Source: Bacillota bacterium
GTDB lineage: Bacteria; Bacillota; Desulfotomaculia; Desulfotomaculales; Desulfotomaculaceae
Direction of reading: 5' to 3'
Length of the DNA stretch: 25,336 nt
NCBI GenBank assembly: GCA_023481335.1
Contig: JAMCWI010000087.1
Location: forward strand, 1 to 25,336
The notes under the pieces are model-generated. The model had not been told where the DNA came from. It searched no databases and saw only the letters and a list, made by a program, of their open reading frames with translations. This document shows, piece after piece, positions 15,369 through 22,670 of the stretch (within the stretch, counting starts at the first letter, position 1; every line of letters starts with the position of its first letter). The translations under genes and the position numbers were made by a program.

Positions 15369-15878
15369 ATGGGAGAAATTAACTACGAGGTGTGCACTGC
15401 AAAAATTTTTAAGACCTCCTCCCCGGAAGAGACGGTCCGGGTTGGAAAAGTGCTTGGCGCCCTGTTGGAACCGGGTGATTTGCTGTGCTTAAGCGGCGAC
15501 CTCGGCGCGGGAAAGACCACTTTTGCCCGGGGTGTGGCGCTCGGCCTGGGTATCAAGGGCCGCGTAACCAGCCCTACTTTTATCCTGATTAACGAGTACC
15601 CGGGCAAAATTCCCATGTATCACATGGACGTGTACCGTTTGGACGGCCCCGCCGGAATGGATGATCTTGGCTACGAGGAGTATTTTTACGGAAACGGTGT
15701 AACCCTTGTCGAATGGGCCGAGAAAGTTGAAAAAATTTTGCCCGGTGAGCGTATGGACATATACCTAGCGCCTTCGTCAGAAGACAGCGACGCCAGGGAA
15801 ATAACCTTAAAGCCCCGGGGTGGTCGATACTGCCGGTTGGTTAAGGAGATGACGGCATCTGTTTGTTCTGGGGATTGA
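15369..15878 (+). CDS. tsaE: tRNA threonylcarbamoyladenosine ATPase TsaE
   Basis: ATPase that supports the TsaB-TsaD complex in making t6A at position 37 of ANN-decoding tRNAs. The Walker A motif is GDLGAGKTT at residues 43-51, followed by the family motifs SPTFILINEY, HMDVYRLDG and EWAEKVE. 169 residues, somewhat longer at the C-terminus than the usual 150-160. The ribosome site before ATG 15369 is weak (AAAGG, distant), so it may depend on coupling to thiL. The 3' end overlaps the proposed tsaB start. Confidence 0.94.
   Translation: MGEINYEVCTAKIFKTSSPEETVRVGKVLGALLEPGDLLCLSGDLGAGKTTFARGVALGLGIKGRVTSPTFILINEYPGKIPMYHMDVYRLDGPAGMDDLGYEEYFYGNGVTLVEWAEKVEKILPGERMDIYLAPSSEDSDAREITLKPRGGRYCRLVKEMTASVCSGD
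15842..15852 (+). promoter_or_regulatory. Shine-Dalgarno sequence that fixes a CTG start for tsaB
   Basis: TAAGGAGATGA differs from the full anti-16S complement TAAGGAGGTGA at one base and lies six bases before CTG 15859. Confidence 0.6.
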
Positions 15879-16581
15879 AGCCGCCACCCCTGTGGCGGGA
15901 GTTGCGGTGGCATGCGAGAAGGGAATCCTGGCCGAGAGAATGGTTTTCAACAGGAGGACCCACTCGGTAAACCTGCTGCCGATGATCAAGGCGGTCCTGG
16001 AAGACGCGGAGATTGACAAAAGGAACTTAAGCGGCATAGCGGTATCAAACGGTCCCGGTTCTTTTACGGGAATCCGGATCTGCATGAGTACGGGACTGAC
16101 CCTGGCACAGGTCTTAGGTTTACCTGTTTTCGGAGTATCCACGCTGGATGCGCTGGCTTACCCGCTCGCCGGGCACGGCCGCCTGCTCTGCCCCCTGCTG
16201 AACGCCAGGAAAAACGAGGTCTACGCGGCTGTTATTGATTTTTCAGGAGACAGGCCGGAATATTTGGCGGGAGCTATGGCAGTAAGCGCAGGTGAACTGA
16301 TTGAAATTATAAAAACCATGAATAAAAAAGTCACTTTTTTGGGCGATGGTGCGCCCCCGTTTGCAGGCGAACTTTCCGCCGGCCTGGGTGACTTTGCCTT
16401 TTTTGCCGGCCCGGCGGTTTCATTTCCGCGCGGCGCGGCGGTTGCCGCTATCGGCCTTGACGCCGTCCGCGAAGGGCGTGGAATTGACCCGCGTGGTCTA
16501 AGGCCGAACTACGTCAGGGTTTCCGAGGCCGAGGCAAAGCTGTTAAAATCCAAAAATTCTTATAGGCCATGTACTCAATAA
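15859..16581 (+). CDS. tsaB: tRNA threonylcarbamoyladenosine protein TsaB, apparent CTG start
   Basis: Partner of TsaD in t6A synthesis; ASKHA (actin-like) fold. NGPGSFTGIRI is the family signature. The start is unusual. The first in-frame ATG/GTG/TTG codon (GTG 15892) would delete the first beta strand, yet the frame upstream reads FVLGIEAATPVAG, the canonical TsaB N-terminus, back to a TGA at 15850. The only possible initiator in front of it is CTG 15859, six bases after a near-perfect ribosome site; this gives 240 residues beginning (M)FVLGIEAATP. A sequencing error is the alternative. tsaD, often adjacent, is absent from the window; rimI follows. Confidence 0.85.
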   Translation: MFVLGIEAATPVAGVAVACEKGILAERMVFNRRTHSVNLLPMIKAVLEDAEIDKRNLSGIAVSNGPGSFTGIRICMSTGLTLAQVLGLPVFGVSTLDALAYPLAGHGRLLCPLLNARKNEVYAAVIDFSGDRPEYLAGAMAVSAGELIEIIKTMNKKVTFLGDGAPPFAGELSAGLGDFAFFAGPAVSFPRGAAVAAIGLDAVREGRGIDPRGLRPNYVRVSEAEAKLLKSKNSYRPCTQ

Positions 16582-16597
16582 AAAGGTGTTGTATATA

Positions 16598-17104
16598 ATG
16601 GAAATTACTTTTTCAGAAATGCGGCCGGCCCATATAGACCATGTGGTTGAAATTGAAAAAGCTTCTTTTCCCACTCCATGGTCAAGGCAGTCCTTTAGTT
16701 ACGAGGTCCTGAACAATAGTTTTGCCCGCTATATCGTGGCTTTGAACGGCGAGCGCGTGGTTGGTTACGCCGGAATGTGGCTGATCCTGGACGAGGCTCA
16801 CATTACCAACCTCGCGGTCCACCCAGATTTTCGCCGCAAAAGCGTAGGGCGTGCATTGATGCTGGAAATTATGCGCCTGGCATTTGTTTCAGGCGTTTTG
16901 CGGATAATGCTGGAAGTCCGGCCGTCAAATATGCCGGCCCGTCATCTTTATTCTTCACTCGGCTTTTACGAGCAGGGTTTGCGGCGGCGCTACTATACAG
17001 ACAACGGGGAGGACGCCATTATAATGTGGAGAGATAGCCTGTTTACGGCTGACGCTTCAAAAAAATTAAATCGCGTTTTGGGCGGCAGCGAAAGGGGATA
17101 TTAG
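16598..17104 (+). CDS. rimI: Ribosomal protein S18-alanine N-acetyltransferase RimI
   Basis: GNAT-fold acetyltransferase. It opens with the typical RPAHIDHVVEIEKASF and PTPWS; the acetyl-CoA loop is FRRKSVGRALM, the catalytic-strand segment LEVRPSN, and the end LYSSLGFYEQGLRRRYY then EDAIIM closely follows RimI. 168 residues. ATG 16598 is chosen, with AAAGGTG nine bases upstream; GTG 16586 is a less likely alternative. tsaE-tsaB-rimI is a common Firmicute order. The last 16 or so residues extend beyond the usual end. Confidence 0.92.
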   Translation: MEITFSEMRPAHIDHVVEIEKASFPTPWSRQSFSYEVLNNSFARYIVALNGERVVGYAGMWLILDEAHITNLAVHPDFRRKSVGRALMLEIMRLAFVSGVLRIMLEVRPSNMPARHLYSSLGFYEQGLRRRYYTDNGEDAIIMWRDSLFTADASKKLNRVLGGSERGY

Positions 17105-17106
17105 TC

Positions 17107-17253
17107 ATGTTTAAAAAAGCCCGGGTTGTTCTTAGGTTAGCCGGACTTGGATTGATTGCCGCCGGTGCGTTTGGAGGACTGGCAGCTCCCTGGCCCTTGG
17201 TTTTACTTTTTATTGGCCTTGGCGCCATGGTTTTTTCAGGGGGTTTCGGCTGA
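17107..17253 (+). CDS. Small membrane protein, 48 residues
   Basis: A short frame two bases after rimI's stop, with AAAGGGGA upstream at good spacing. It begins with a basic stretch (MFKKARVVLR), then two hydrophobic segments (about residues 11-27 and 31-46) joined by a short turn with APWP, giving a likely hairpin in the membrane. Codon use resembles its neighbours. I do not recognise a family. Its tight placement suggests it is the last gene of the thiL-tsaE-tsaB-rimI run. It ends 36 bases before the second 328-base repeat. Confidence 0.6.
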   Translation: MFKKARVVLRLAGLGLIAAGAFGGLAAPWPLVLLFIGLGAMVFSGGFG

Positions 17254-17289
17254 AGCAGTTGTTAGAGTTGGTACGACTCATTGGAAACA

Positions 17290-17617
17290 AGACCACTATG
17301 CCGCTGACGCGGCGCCAGCAGAGGATAAAAAAGCGTTTTTCATCTTTGGGGTAGCGCTATCCTACTTGACTGTGCCTGCCCGGAGGGTTAGCGTTTGGGC
17401 CGTCCCGGGGGTTATCCGCCGCTCTCTTCGCAATTTTTTATTTGAATCAGATTTCATTATGCTCACCGCGTATACAGAGTGCCCCGGCATACCTACGCGC
17501 TATTAGAGCCAATCTGCATGCCTGCACGCGCTATGAAACGCGACCAGTGCTCCGCGCCGCTGCGGATAACCCCCCGGACCGGCCTGCAGCCGGTACCGTT
17601 GGGGTTGAATAAAACAT
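17290..17617. repeat. 328-base dispersed repeat, copy 2
   Basis: Same length and orientation as 10256-10583, about 92% identical. The hairpins described for copy 1 are kept exactly, including CGCGTA (17467-17472) with TACGCG (17494-17499). Frames through it (for example 17156-17506 and 17479-17682) are not maintained in copy 1. It fills most of the 498-base gap between the small membrane protein and the sigma factor; 17618-17751 otherwise shows only a lone TATACT at 17713. Confidence 0.9.
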
Positions 17618-17751
17618 CTTTCCCTGATTTCCATCACTTCAGCCCAGACCTAAAGAAGCCCTGTAATTTCTATAAACCGTGACGATGCGGCCGAAGGTTA
17701 AAAATACTTTTATATACTGTCACAAAAACTTTCCCGGTGGTGTTGTAATTT

Positions 17752-18338
17752 ATGAAGACACCTTTTAGCGCGCGGGGGTGTGGTAAAACCTTGTCAAATG
17801 CTGCCGGCAGCCGGAGCAAAAACCAAATGTATTTCGTGAGTTTTACGACCGGTATTACCAGCCTGTCTGCCGCCGTCTTACCGGCCTTCTGGGGAACCGC
17901 TCCGCCGCGGAGGACGTTGCGCAGGAGGCATTTTTGAAACTTTACCATTCGCCGCCGGCGGAACCTGCAAATGTTGGCGGCTGGCTGAACAGGGTTGCCG
18001 TAAATCTCGCCTACAATTATCTCCGCGGCGAGGAGAGCAGGCGGCGACGGGAATCGACCGGTTATTTGGCTGCTCTGCATGCGCCACAATGCCATCCGGA
18101 AGAATCGACTCTGCGCCGCGAAGAAATCGGCCAAATCAGACTGGCGTTGGAAGCGCTTTCTGATCGCGACCGGGCCTGCCTTTTGCTCCGCTTTTCCGGC
18201 ATGAGTTACCGGGAGATCGCAAGCGCTCTGGATATAGGGGAATCTTCCGTCGGGACGGTACTGGGGCGCGCCCGTTCCAGGTTCAGGGCGGAATACCTGC
18301 TTGTGTCCGGCAGACCGGACGGTTGGAATAAAGGTTAG
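17752..18338 (+). pseudogene. ECF-type RNA polymerase sigma factor, frameshifted near its start
   Basis: The conserved sigma frame holds region 2 (REFYDRYYQPVCRRL ... SAAEDVAQEAFLKLY, then GGWLNRVAVNLAYNYLR) and region 4 (LEALSDRDRACLLLRF, MSYREIASALDIGESSVGT). It is open only back to a TAA at 17784 and has no usable start before region 2. The frame from ATG 17752 supplies an N-terminus if one base is added to the A run at 17785-17788, giving ...CGKNLVKCCRQ... and a protein of 195 residues, normal for ECF factors. So the gene either carries a one-base deletion or the sequence has a homopolymer error. A TTG at 17934 would give only the second half. The anti-sigma gene follows. Confidence 0.8.
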
Positions 18339-18386
18339 CGTACTGCGGGTTTAATTTGACGGCTGATATTTATGAAAGGAGTGTCG

Positions 18387-19574
18387 GTGGTGTGCTATGA
18401 CGACGGTGTCCTCCAGGCCTTAATCGATGGAGAGTTGAGCGGTGAAAAAGAAATAACGGTTAAAAGGCACCTGACTGACTGTTCACGTTGCTGTGCAGCC
18501 CTGCAGAGTATTAAAGAAAACGCTGACTTTGTAAACGGAAAAATTGCCGCCTACCTGTATGCCCTGGACCCCGCAAATGAACAGGCGACAGCGCCGGCTC
18601 CCGGATCAATTTATCCCGCTCCAAAAGGACGTGCTCTCTTTGCCGGACACCGGCCTGTTAGGGAAAAAAACGGATACCACAGCAATGGGGAAAATTTTTT
18701 TATGAGAAGATACCGCAAATTAGCTGCGACGGCTGTGGCAGTTATGATTATAGCGTTGGGTTTCGGTTTCGAGCCGGTGCGCACTTTTGCCGGCAATATG
18801 CTGAACGTGTTTCGGGTAGAGCAAGTAAAAACAATCACGTTAAGCCAGGAAGACATTGCCGCTATAGAGAAGGCAGTAAAAGAGGGCGCCGGACGGATCG
18901 ACCTGGCCGACTTCGGCCAGGTGACATTCAGTGGAAATAATACCCCCAGGGATGTTACCCTGGACGAAGCGCGCGCTGCCTTGGATTTCCGGCTTGAGTT
19001 GCCGGCCTGGCTCCCGGACGGCCTGACCCTTCAAAAAATGCAGGCGTTTTCTGCAAGTGAAGCCGCTTTTACCCTGGATGTGAACAACACCAATAAAGTC
19101 CTTAAGTCGCTGGGCAGTACAAGTCTTTTGCCTGCAGGGTTGGACGGCAAGACCTTTACCTGCCGGATGCCATCCGTGGTGAAGGCCGTATTTGCGGGAT
19201 CAGGCGGCTACAGCATGGCCTTGGGCCAGAGCCGCAGCCCAGAGCTTATCGTTCCGGACGGCGCGGACGTTGGCGCAGTCCGCGACGCGCTCCTCTCACT
19301 GCCGTTTTTGCCGGACAGCCTGCGCTCCCAGCTTGCCTCAATAGACGACTGGCAGCACACCTTCCTCGTGCCGGATGTTGAGGGAAGTTCCAGCGAGATC
19401 AGAGTGGCCGGCGTCCAGGGGGTCTTTTTCACCCCGCCGGCAGGCGAAAGGAGCCATGCCAGGCCGGCGTCCGGGCAAAGCACCCTGATCTGGCAAAAGG
19501 AAGGCGTTGTTTACGCCCTGCACGGCAGTATGACCCTTGAACAGGCTTTGCAAACAGCCAACAGCATGAGATGA
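18387..19574 (+). CDS. Membrane-anchored anti-sigma factor with zinc-finger and DUF4367-like domain
   Basis: Expected to hold the upstream ECF sigma factor at the membrane. The N-terminus has the zf-HC2 pattern: LIDGELSGEKE, then H-x3-C-x2-C in RHLTDCSRC. A single membrane helix (LAATAVAVMIIALGFGF) lies near residue 120. The large outer region ends with STLIWQKEGVVYALHGSM then LEQALQTANSM, like DUF4367 domains. GTG 18387 is preferred because AAAGGAG is five bases upstream; ATG 18372 has no ribosome site and would add five residues. About 395 residues. The outer domain may sense envelope damage; that is inference. Confidence 0.82.
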   Translation: MVCYDDGVLQALIDGELSGEKEITVKRHLTDCSRCCAALQSIKENADFVNGKIAAYLYALDPANEQATAPAPGSIYPAPKGRALFAGHRPVREKNGYHSNGENFFMRRYRKLAATAVAVMIIALGFGFEPVRTFAGNMLNVFRVEQVKTITLSQEDIAAIEKAVKEGAGRIDLADFGQVTFSGNNTPRDVTLDEARAALDFRLELPAWLPDGLTLQKMQAFSASEAAFTLDVNNTNKVLKSLGSTSLLPAGLDGKTFTCRMPSVVKAVFAGSGGYSMALGQSRSPELIVPDGADVGAVRDALLSLPFLPDSLRSQLASIDDWQHTFLVPDVEGSSSEIRVAGVQGVFFTPPAGERSHARPASGQSTLIWQKEGVVYALHGSMTLEQALQTANSMR

Positions 19575-19602
19575 TTTCAAAATTGCGCGAGCGGGAGCAG
19601 CA

Positions 19603-20514
19603 ATGGTGGTAGAAACAGAAAACCTTACCAAAATGTACGGTGCTAAAACAGGTTGCGAGGAGATTTGCCTCTCGGTCGGCGAGGGGCAAATCTTTGGTTT
19701 TCTCGGCCCTAACGGAGCGGGGAAGAGCACCCTGATCAAAATGCTGGTCGGGCTGCTCTTCCCGACCTCCGGTTCTGCGCGCCTCCTCGGCCGGCCCCTT
19801 GGTGATCTGGGCGCCCGCAGCAAAATCGGTTTTTTACCCGAGAACTTTCGCTACCAGCAGTGGCTAACGGGCAGGGAACTGCTTAAACTCCATGCCTCTC
19901 TTTACAGGATGGACGGTCCTGAAAGTGAAAGGCGCATACCCGAGGTGCTGGAGCTTGTAGGTCTGCAGGGCCAGGCTGACCGGCGGGCCGGCGGGTACAG
20001 CAAGGGGATGCAGCAGAGAATTGGGCTTGCCCTGGCGATTTTGCCCAATCCCGACTTGATTTTTTTGGATGAGCCCGCTTCCGCGCTGGACCCAATAGGG
20101 CGGCGCGAGGTGCGTGAAATTATGCTTAATTTGCGCCGCAGCGGCAAAACAGTTTTTTTGAACAGCCACCTTTTAAGCGAGGTGGAGATGATCTGCGACG
20201 AAGTGGCTATCATAAACCGGGGCAGAATTGTAGCGGGGGGCAGGCTGGCCGAACTTCTGGCCTGTTCGGTCGAAGTGGTGATGGAGATCGGTGGTATATC
20301 ACCGGAGATCCTGGACAGGCTTTCCACCCTGGGGCGCGTGCTGGCGGTGGATGGCCCGCGGGTGAGGTTAGCCCTTGAAAGCCGGGACAAAATTCCCGCC
20401 ACGGCGCGGGCAATTGTGGAAACAGGCGGGCTGCTCTACAGGCTCGAGCCGAGGCAAAATTCGCTGGAAGACCTCTTTATGGACCTGGTTCAAAAGGAGG
20501 GCAGCGCATGCTGA
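19603..20514 (+). CDS. ABC-2 type exporter ATPase
   Basis: ATP-binding subunit of a two-part exporter, 303 residues. Walker A GPNGAGKS begins at residue 35; the signature is YSKGMQQRIGLALA (K in place of the usual first G, common in CcmA-type proteins), Walker B LIFLDEPASALDP, H-loop LNSHLLSEVE. A C-terminal extension of about 85 residues is typical of drug/lantibiotic-type exporters. Start ATG 19603 after GGGAG. The permease start overlaps its last codons. The neighbouring sigma/anti-sigma pair and RND pump suggest export of a toxic or envelope-active compound. Confidence 0.9.
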   Translation: MVVETENLTKMYGAKTGCEEICLSVGEGQIFGFLGPNGAGKSTLIKMLVGLLFPTSGSARLLGRPLGDLGARSKIGFLPENFRYQQWLTGRELLKLHASLYRMDGPESERRIPEVLELVGLQGQADRRAGGYSKGMQQRIGLALAILPNPDLIFLDEPASALDPIGRREVREIMLNLRRSGKTVFLNSHLLSEVEMICDEVAIINRGRIVAGGRLAELLACSVEVVMEIGGISPEILDRLSTLGRVLAVDGPRVRLALESRDKIPATARAIVETGGLLYRLEPRQNSLEDLFMDLVQKEGSAC

Positions 20515-21346
20515 CTGTTATCTCGCTGACGGTCAGGGAAATGGCCCGCCGCCGGGTTCTCCTTGTAACCGCAGTTTTGGCCGCCGTTTCCTGGCGCTTT
20601 ACGGAACGGCTGTGTATTACGGATACAAGGATATAGCGGCGCACGCCGGCCGGATGCCGCAAGCGGTACGGGCGCTGATAGTGCCCCAGTTTTTGGCCAT
20701 TGGCCTTTATTTCGGCAGCTTAATTGTGGCTTTTCTCGCTGTCATGGGCACTGTGGGGACCATTTCCAGCGAGATTGAAAGCGGCGTCATGCAGTCAATC
20801 GCGACCCGCCCGGTCAGGCGGGCTGAAATATTCCTTGGCAAATTTTTTGGGTATGCTTTTATGCTTACGGCATTCTCCGTACTGATGTATATATCTGTCG
20901 TCATTATTGTCCGCACCGGCACCGGCGCGGCCATCCCTGTACGGCCGGGCGATCTGGGACTTTTTTGCCTCCAACCGGTGATCCTGCTGGCAGTGGCCAT
21001 GTGCGGCACAACTTTCCTGCCCACTCTGGCCAACGGCGTCGCATCTTTCATGCTTTACGCCATAGGTGTGGTGGGTGGGATGGTGGAGCAGGTGGGCTAC
21101 CTGCTCAGAAGCGGGGTGATGGTAAAAATAGGCATAGTATCCAGCCTTCTTATGCCTGCCGATTCCGTTTACCGGAAAATTGTCTACGATTTGATTGCCT
21201 CAACCGGCCTCTCTCCCGTGTCAAACATGATGGGGCCGTTCGGCAGCGGCGCCGCGCCGAGTGTCTGGATGCTGGCTTACACGGGTATCTACATATTGGC
21301 TTTTCTGGCATTAGGGCTCCGGGTTTTTTCAAGGAGAGATATATGA
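20508..21346 (+). pseudogene. ABC-2 type exporter permease, frameshifted
   Basis: Membrane partner of the preceding ATPase. ATG 20508 follows AAAGGAGGG and encodes a proper N-terminus, LTVISLTVREMARRRVLL, then VTAVLAAV, but that frame ends at a TAG near 20636. The rest (FLALYGTAVYYGYKD onward, with five or so membrane helices, to FSRRDI) is in the -1 frame. One extra T in the run at 20587-20589 would join them into 279 residues. The segment GTISSEIESGVMQSIATRPVRR is the cytoplasmic loop typical of this family. Either a real one-base deletion or a sequence error; the long downstream frame shows no other damage. Confidence 0.8.
21331..21336 (+). promoter_or_regulatory. Shine-Dalgarno for a 40-residue frame
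   Basis: AAGGAG six bases before ATG 21343, inside the 3' end of the permease gene. Confidence 0.45.
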
Positions 21347-21465
21347 GAATCAGATTTGAATGCCCGGGTGAGCTGACCCTGTTCACGCGGCAAAAGAGGC
21401 TTTCCGGATATAGATGGACTGCAGGGAAAGAGTTAACTTGTAGAATTAAATGTTTGATGTGGTAG
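21343..21465 (+). CDS. Possible small protein, 40 residues
   Basis: ATG 21343 overlaps the permease stop (ATGA) and has an ideal AAGGAG ribosome site. The product is basic (MRIRFECPGELTLF ... KRLSGYRW) with three cysteines (positions 7, 33 and 37). No family is recognised and no membrane helix is seen. The tight overlap is what one expects from a coupled gene, but 40 codons can arise by chance, and it could be the decayed start of a lost gene. It ends 29 bases before the membrane-fusion gene. Confidence 0.35.
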   Translation: MRIRFECPGELTLFTRQKRLSGYRWTAGKELTCRIKCLMW

Positions 21466-21494
21466 AATTTTTGAACTTCTTGCGGGAGGATGGA

Positions 21495-22667
21495 ATGAAG
21501 AGGACAATTTTAGTAATCTCAGTTTTAGCTTCTGTCTGCCTTGCGGCGGCAGGGTGCGGCTCGAAGAGTACCGCGCCGGCCGGCGGGGGGAAAGGTATGG
21601 CTGTACCGGTTGCCGTACAGCCGGTCAAAAGAGCGGATATCGCCAGGGAACTGGTGGTCAGCGGCCAACTGGCCGGTGAGCAATCGGTAGTGGTTTCCCC
21701 AAAGATAACCGGGAAAGTTGACGATGTCAGGTTCGAACTGGGTTCCCGGGTGGCCCGGGGGGATGTCCTGTTTACCATGGACGACACCGATATTGTGGCC
21801 CAGGTTCAGCAATACGAGGCATCCGTGGCCGCTTCGGCGGCTCGCAAGAAAGTGGCCGAGCAGAACCGTGAAAACGCTTCCAGGCAATTTGAAAGATATA
21901 ATCAACTGTACGAACAGGGTGCAATTTCAGCGGATACATTCGAATCCTATAAGTTAAAGCTTGACCAGGCCTTATCCGAGGAGCCTGAATCAAACCTGGC
22001 CCAGATGGAGGCCAGCCTCTCGTACCAGCGCAATCAGCTGGCAAACACCGTAGTAACTTCGCCTATTAGCGGGGAAGTGGCCGTAAAAAATGTTGAAATC
22101 GGCAGCATGGTTTCGTCGTCCACCCAGGCTGTTACCGTAGTAAACCTCGAGCAGGTGAAGGTACAGTTGCCGGTGGGTGAGCAGCAAGTAGGCAAGTTAA
22201 AGCAGGGCCAGGAGGTTAAGGTGCTGGTCCCTTCCGTGCGGGAGGAGCAATTTAATGCCGTAATTGCCAATATAAGCCCGGCAGCCGACCCGAAAACAAA
22301 GAGCTTTCTGGTGGAAGTAAAAATGGATAACCCGGAGCATGTTTTAAAACAGGGCATGTTTGCCAAGGTCCATATTGCCACCGACCGGAAGGAGAAGGCT
22401 TTAACCTTACCGGTAGACGCGGTGGTAGCGAGGAGCGGCGACAATTACGTCTTCACGGTTGTGGAGGGTAAAGCAAAAGAGAACAAGGTAAAGGTTGGAA
22501 TATCGGACGGAAAAGTCACCGAAATTATTGAAGGCCTGGCTGAGGGAGATCAGGCGATTGTCCTCGGCCAGCAGGGACTGATTAATGGCTCTCCGGTCCT
22601 CGTGCAGGGCGCGCAGGAAGGCAGCTCCGGTCAGGGGAAGGGCGACCAGCCGAAAGGGGAGAAATAA
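21495..22667 (+). CDS. RND efflux membrane-fusion lipoprotein (HlyD/AcrA family)
   Basis: Adaptor subunit that links the RND pump to its outer partner or cell-wall space. Lipobox LAAAGC with Cys at residue 21. The N-terminal barrel strand (VSGQLAGEQSVVVSPKITGKV), lipoyl half LGSRVARGDVLFTMDD, a helical hairpin with coiled-coil character (about residues 100-160), the second lipoyl half SPISGEVAVKNVEIGSMV, and a beta-barrel with LKQGMFAKVHI follow in the usual order. 390 residues. ATG 21495 is five bases after GGGAGG; the in-frame ATG 21450 would bury the signal peptide. The RND gene begins three bases after its stop. Confidence 0.92.
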   Translation: MKRTILVISVLASVCLAAAGCGSKSTAPAGGGKGMAVPVAVQPVKRADIARELVVSGQLAGEQSVVVSPKITGKVDDVRFELGSRVARGDVLFTMDDTDIVAQVQQYEASVAASAARKKVAEQNRENASRQFERYNQLYEQGAISADTFESYKLKLDQALSEEPESNLAQMEASLSYQRNQLANTVVTSPISGEVAVKNVEIGSMVSSSTQAVTVVNLEQVKVQLPVGEQQVGKLKQGQEVKVLVPSVREEQFNAVIANISPAADPKTKSFLVEVKMDNPEHVLKQGMFAKVHIATDRKEKALTLPVDAVVARSGDNYVFTVVEGKAKENKVKVGISDGKVTEIIEGLAEGDQAIVLGQQGLINGSPVLVQGAQEGSSGQGKGDQPKGEK

Positions 22668-22670
22668 TTT

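Noticed and set aside
17156..17682. Frames of 116 and 67 codons across the second repeat copy
   Set aside because: The first starts out of frame inside the small membrane gene; neither frame is preserved in the other repeat copy.
20375..20507. Upstream ATG in the frame of the ABC permease body
   Set aside because: Lies wholly inside the ATPase gene in another frame; the true N-terminus is encoded from ATG 20508 with a strong ribosome site, so a frameshift explains it better.
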